NCBI GenBank assembly: GCA_003131365.1 | Contig: PKVB01000181.1 | Span: 619-7,992, forward strand | Reading direction: 5' to 3' | Length of the DNA stretch: 7,374 nt | Origin: Gemmatimonadota bacterium | Lineage (GTDB): Bacteria > Gemmatimonadota > Gemmatimonadetes > Gemmatimonadales > Gemmatimonadaceae | Shown here: in pieces, positions 4,534 through 7,374 of the stretch | Layout: every line of letters begins with the position of its first letter | How positions within the stretch are numbered: position 1 is the stretch's first letter | The notes under the pieces: model-generated | What the model saw: only the letters and a program-made list of their open reading frames with translations | Databases searched by the model: none | What the model was told of the DNA's origin: nothing | Program-made: the position numbers and the translations under genes

Positions 4534-7202
4534 CCGCAAGAGGTAACTCGGCAGATCCGAGCGACAATCTCAGTAGCTACCGCGCGAAGCGGTCCCCTGA
4601 CCGGACGCCCGAGCCGTTCGGGCCGGTCTCGCCCGTACCCGGAAATCTTTTTGTCGTCCACAAGCACGCGGCGCGGAATCTCCATTTCGACTTGCGGCTG
4701 GAGATGGACGGCGTCCTTCGCTCCTGGGCGGTGCCGAAGGGTCCGTCGTACGACACGGCGGACAAGCGGCTCGCCGTGAAAGTCGAGGATCACCCCATCG
4801 AGTACGGAGACTTCGAGGGAAACATTCCGCACGGGAACTACGGAGCCGGCGGCGTGATCGTGTGGGATCGCGGTGAGTGGGTGCCCCTGGAGCCCTGGCG
4901 GGAGGGACTCGAGAAGGGGAAGCTGCTGTTCGAGCTCAAGGGATACAAGCTTCACGGAAAATGGACGCTCGTGAAGATCAAGAAGAGCGAGAAGGACTGG
5001 CTGCTGATCAAGGAGCGCGACGCGTACGTGACGTCTCCGGGGGATCAGTTCCCCGAAGAGTCGGTTCTGTCCGGTCTCACAGTCGAAGAAATCATGGCGG
5101 GCGACAGCCCGGGTGCGCAGATCCGCAAAGCTCTCGAGGGGGAACCTCAGGCCGTGCGCGCCCGGGTCGATGCGCGGAAGGTCGAGCCGATGCATTGCGA
5201 GACCGCGGACTCGGCGTTCACTCGGGATGACTGGTTGTTCGAGCTCAAGCTCGACGGATATCGATTGATTGCGGGCAAGGCACATGGTGAAGCGCTGTTG
5301 CTCACCCGCAATGGGAACGACTATACGAACGTCTTTCCCGAGATCGCGCGCGCCGTGAAATCGCTGCCGTTCGACGAGTGCATCGTCGATGGCGAGGTGG
5401 TGTGCCTCGATGCGAAGGGGATTCCAAGCTTCTCGCGGCTTCAGCAGCGTGGACGACTCTCATCGGAGCTGGAGATTCGGCGGGCGGCGGTGGAGCTGCC
5501 GGCGACGTTCTATGCGTTCGATCTTCTCGCGTTCGAGGATTTCGATTTGCGTCCGCTCCCTCTCTCTCGCCGAAAGGAGCTGTTGTCCGAGGTCGTGCCC
5601 AAGCTCGGGGCTCTCCGCTATCTCGATCACATCGAGACCGAAGGCGAAGCGTTCCTTGAGCAGGTTACGGCGATGGGGCTCGAGGGAATCGTCGCCAAGA
5701 AATCGACTTCGCGATACCGGGGCGGACGGTCGGGCGATTGGCTCAAGATCAAGGCGGAGCGCACTGGCGACTTCGTCATCGTCGGCTTCACCAAGCCCAA
5801 GGGCAGTCGCTCGCATCTGGGCGCTCTCCAGCTCGCGGATTTGGTGAATGGAACGCTCGTGTACGCGGGGCGGGTCGGAACCGGGTTCAACGAGGAATTG
5901 TTGAAGGAGCTGCACGGCCTGCTCGATCCGATAGTGCGCAAGGATCCTTTGTGCGCTGGACCGGTGTACGCGCCTGGCGACGAGCCACTCAAGAGCGAAC
6001 AGATTCCCGAGACGAGCACGACTATTTGGACGGACGCGGTCCATGTTTGCGAAGTTCGGTATCGCGAGTTCACGCCCGATGGATTGCTACGTCACTCGAC
6101 GTTCGTCCGGCTCAGGAATGACAAGAGTCCGCACGAATGCGAGCGTCAGGGGTGGAGCACACCCGTCGAAAGCTCGGCGGCAGACACTGGCATGGCGGGC
6201 GCAGGGGCCGCGGCAACGGGCAGCACCCCCGGTGATGCCACGTCGATTCACTCGCACGATCCGCCCGCGCCGCCCGCCAAGGGTCCGGTGCAGAAGAACA
6301 TCGCGTTCTCGAACCTGAACAAGATCTACTGGCCGGCCGAGAAGTACACGAAGGGTGATCTCATCGACTATTACCGCGCGGTGTCGAAGTGGCTCCTTCC
6401 GTATCTCGCGCATCGGCCGGTGGTGCTGACGCGTTTCCCCGACGGCATCGATGGGAAATCCTTCTATCAAAAAGATGCGCCGGTGTTCGCACCGGACTGG
6501 ATTCGCACCGTACCGATCTGGAGCGAGGAGACGCAGCGCGAGATCAAGTACTTCGTGTGCGACGACGAGGAGTCGGTGCTGTACCTGGCAAACATGGGGT
6601 CGATTCCACTGCACATCTGGGCGAGCAGAGTGGGATCGCTGGAGCTTCCCGACTGGTGCGTGATCGATCTCGATCCGAAGGAGGCGCCGTTCTCCGACGT
6701 GATCCGGACCGCGCTGGTGCTGCATCGAGTGTGCGAATCGGCGGGGCTACCCAGTTTCGTCAAGACGACAGGGAAGACGGGGCTGCACATCATGTTGCCG
6801 TTAGGCCGGCAGTGCACGTACGAGCAGTCGCGCATGCTGGGCGAGCTGCTCGCGCGATGCGTGCTGCGTGAGCTGAGCGACATCGCGACGATCACGCGCC
6901 ATGTCACGAAACGCGGGGACAAGGTCTATCTCGACTATCTGCAGAACCGGCATGGGCAGACGATCGTCGCGCCGTTCAGTGTGCGTCCGCTTCCCGGCGC
7001 AACGGTGTCGATGCCTCTGGTATGGGAAGAGGTGAACGATTCGCTCGATCCAAAGACGTTCACGATCAAGAACGCGATTGAGCGCATGGAGCGGATGGGG
7101 TCGGACCCGGTATTGCCGGTCCTCGAGAACAAGCCCGATCTTGCGCACGTCCTGGAGCAGCTCGCGAGCGTGATGGCCGGCGGAGACATGAAGAATGACT
7201 GA
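4530..7202 (+). CDS. ligD: Multifunctional NHEJ DNA ligase LigD (PE-LIG-POL)
   Basis: This 890-residue LigD processes, fills and seals DNA ends held by Ku. The domain order is phosphoesterase, ligase, polymerase, as in Pseudomonas LigD and unlike mycobacterial POL-PE-LIG. PE domain (about 17-170): HKHAARNLHFDLR (44-56), with H46, H52, D54 and R56, plus DHPIEY (87-92); together these are the known 3'-end-healing residues. Ligase domain (about 215-540): the adenylated lysine K240 in KLDGYR, FYAFD (327-331), EGIVAKK (385-391) and DWLKIK (403-408), followed by an OB fold. A Gly/Ala/Pro-rich linker spans about 545-586. POL domain (about 590-875): FYQKDAP (645-651), the metal pair D713 and D715 in VIDLDP, H753 in GKTGLHI, and D802 in VYLDY. 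All catalytic residues are present. The ATG at 4530 is chosen because YRAKRSPDRTPEPFG (17-31) is the family N-terminus and no upstream in-frame start exists. Divergent from ku; overlaps the next gene by 8 bases. Confidence 0.97.
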   Translation: MTARGNSADPSDNLSSYRAKRSPDRTPEPFGPVSPVPGNLFVVHKHAARNLHFDLRLEMDGVLRSWAVPKGPSYDTADKRLAVKVEDHPIEYGDFEGNIPHGNYGAGGVIVWDRGEWVPLEPWREGLEKGKLLFELKGYKLHGKWTLVKIKKSEKDWLLIKERDAYVTSPGDQFPEESVLSGLTVEEIMAGDSPGAQIRKALEGEPQAVRARVDARKVEPMHCETADSAFTRDDWLFELKLDGYRLIAGKAHGEALLLTRNGNDYTNVFPEIARAVKSLPFDECIVDGEVVCLDAKGIPSFSRLQQRGRLSSELEIRRAAVELPATFYAFDLLAFEDFDLRPLPLSRRKELLSEVVPKLGALRYLDHIETEGEAFLEQVTAMGLEGIVAKKSTSRYRGGRSGDWLKIKAERTGDFVIVGFTKPKGSRSHLGALQLADLVNGTLVYAGRVGTGFNEELLKELHGLLDPIVRKDPLCAGPVYAPGDEPLKSEQIPETSTTIWTDAVHVCEVRYREFTPDGLLRHSTFVRLRNDKSPHECERQGWSTPVESSAADTGMAGAGAAATGSTPGDATSIHSHDPPAPPAKGPVQKNIAFSNLNKIYWPAEKYTKGDLIDYYRAVSKWLLPYLAHRPVVLTRFPDGIDGKSFYQKDAPVFAPDWIRTVPIWSEETQREIKYFVCDDEESVLYLANMGSIPLHIWASRVGSLELPDWCVIDLDPKEAPFSDVIRTALVLHRVCESAGLPSFVKTTGKTGLHIMLPLGRQCTYEQSRMLGELLARCVLRELSDIATITRHVTKRGDKVYLDYLQNRHGQTIVAPFSVRPLPGATVSMPLVWEEVNDSLDPKTFTIKNAIERMERMGSDPVLPVLENKPDLAHVLEQLASVMAGGDMKND

Positions 7203-7374
7203 AACCGTGTCCGAAACCGAGATACGCCCAATCTCCCATCGCAGCACCAACGACAAGGTGCTTCAGCTCGTCTTGCCGCTCATCAAGCCGGGGATCCGCG
7301 TCGCCGACATCGGCGCCGGTGAAGGCTTCTTCTCCCAGCTCCTCGGCGAGCACGTCAAAGCCAATTTGGGACTT
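7195..7374 (+). CDS. Class I SAM-dependent methyltransferase, N-terminal part
   Basis: This reading frame is open from the ATG at 7195 to the window end (60 codons), so only the N-terminus is seen. It contains the SAM-binding motif I, RVADIGAGEGFFSQLLG, with the acidic-G-x-G-x-G pattern, preceded by a helix (NDKVLQLVLPLIKPG) as in MetW-like or UbiE-like class I methyltransferases. The acceptor substrate cannot be told from this fragment. The start overlaps the ligD end by 8 bases and has GGAG (7182-7185) 9 bases upstream, so it is probably co-transcribed with ligD. Confidence 0.8.
   Translation, partial: MTETVSETEIRPISHRSTNDKVLQLVLPLIKPGIRVADIGAGEGFFSQLLGEHVKANLGL

Noticed and set aside
4515..5285. 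256-codon open frame on the minus strand opposite the 5' part of ligD
   Set aside because: It lies antisense to confident LigD coding with all PE and ligase motifs and has no family resemblance. Long antisense frames are common in GC-rich coding DNA.
6162..6287. Low-complexity Gly/Ala/Pro segment of LigD as a possible frameshift or insertion
   Set aside because: The frame is continuous, and both flanking domains are intact. It is best read as a flexible linker between the ligase and polymerase domains.
1..7374. Mobile elements, CRISPR arrays, tRNA or rRNA genes
   Set aside because: No transposase, terminal inverted repeats, spaced direct repeats, or RNA gene signatures were seen anywhere in the window.

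Overview
The window carries a bacterial non-homologous end-joining (NHEJ) locus. The DNA is GC-rich and densely packed, with overlapping genes and GTG starts. This fits a free-living, high-GC, probably Gram-negative soil bacterium. Gemmatimonadota or Acidobacteriota are my guess from style only; no marker gene here fixes the phylum.

Layout. Positions 1-45 hold only the tail beyond the first gene, with nothing recognisable. A small antibiotic-biosynthesis-monooxygenase-like (dimeric alpha/beta barrel) gene lies at 46-363 on the minus strand. A 282-base non-coding gap follows (364-645). Then comes a tight minus-strand cluster, transcribed right to left from 4415 to 646: ku (3585-4415), a DUF72/YecE-like gene (2884-3588), an RNB-domain ribonuclease with three tandem S1-like units (900-2900), and a dodecin-family gene (646-858). 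ku and DUF72 share a GTGA stop/start overlap, DUF72 and the ribonuclease overlap by 17 bases, and dodecin starts 41 bases after the ribonuclease stop. Divergently, on the plus strand, ligD (4530-7202) encodes one polypeptide with phosphoesterase, ATP-dependent DNA ligase and polymerase domains. It overlaps by 8 bases a class I SAM methyltransferase gene (7195 onward) that runs off the window end. The 114-base ku/ligD intergenic region carries overlapping candidate promoters, an imperfect palindrome and a possible 21-codon leader ORF whose stop overlaps the ligD start.

How they work together. Ku binds and bridges double-strand DNA ends and recruits LigD. LigD processes 3' ends, fills gaps (family members prefer ribonucleotides) and seals nicks. 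Ku plus LigD is a complete minimal bacterial NHEJ machine, and all catalytic motifs are intact. The less expected part is that ku is translationally chained to a DUF72 protein of unknown function and to an unusual RNase II/R-like enzyme. The ribonuclease has a D-to-Q change in its metal-site motif and a C-terminal triplication with an exact 86-residue period. A link between RNA metabolism and end joining is inference from gene order, not something shown by the sequence.
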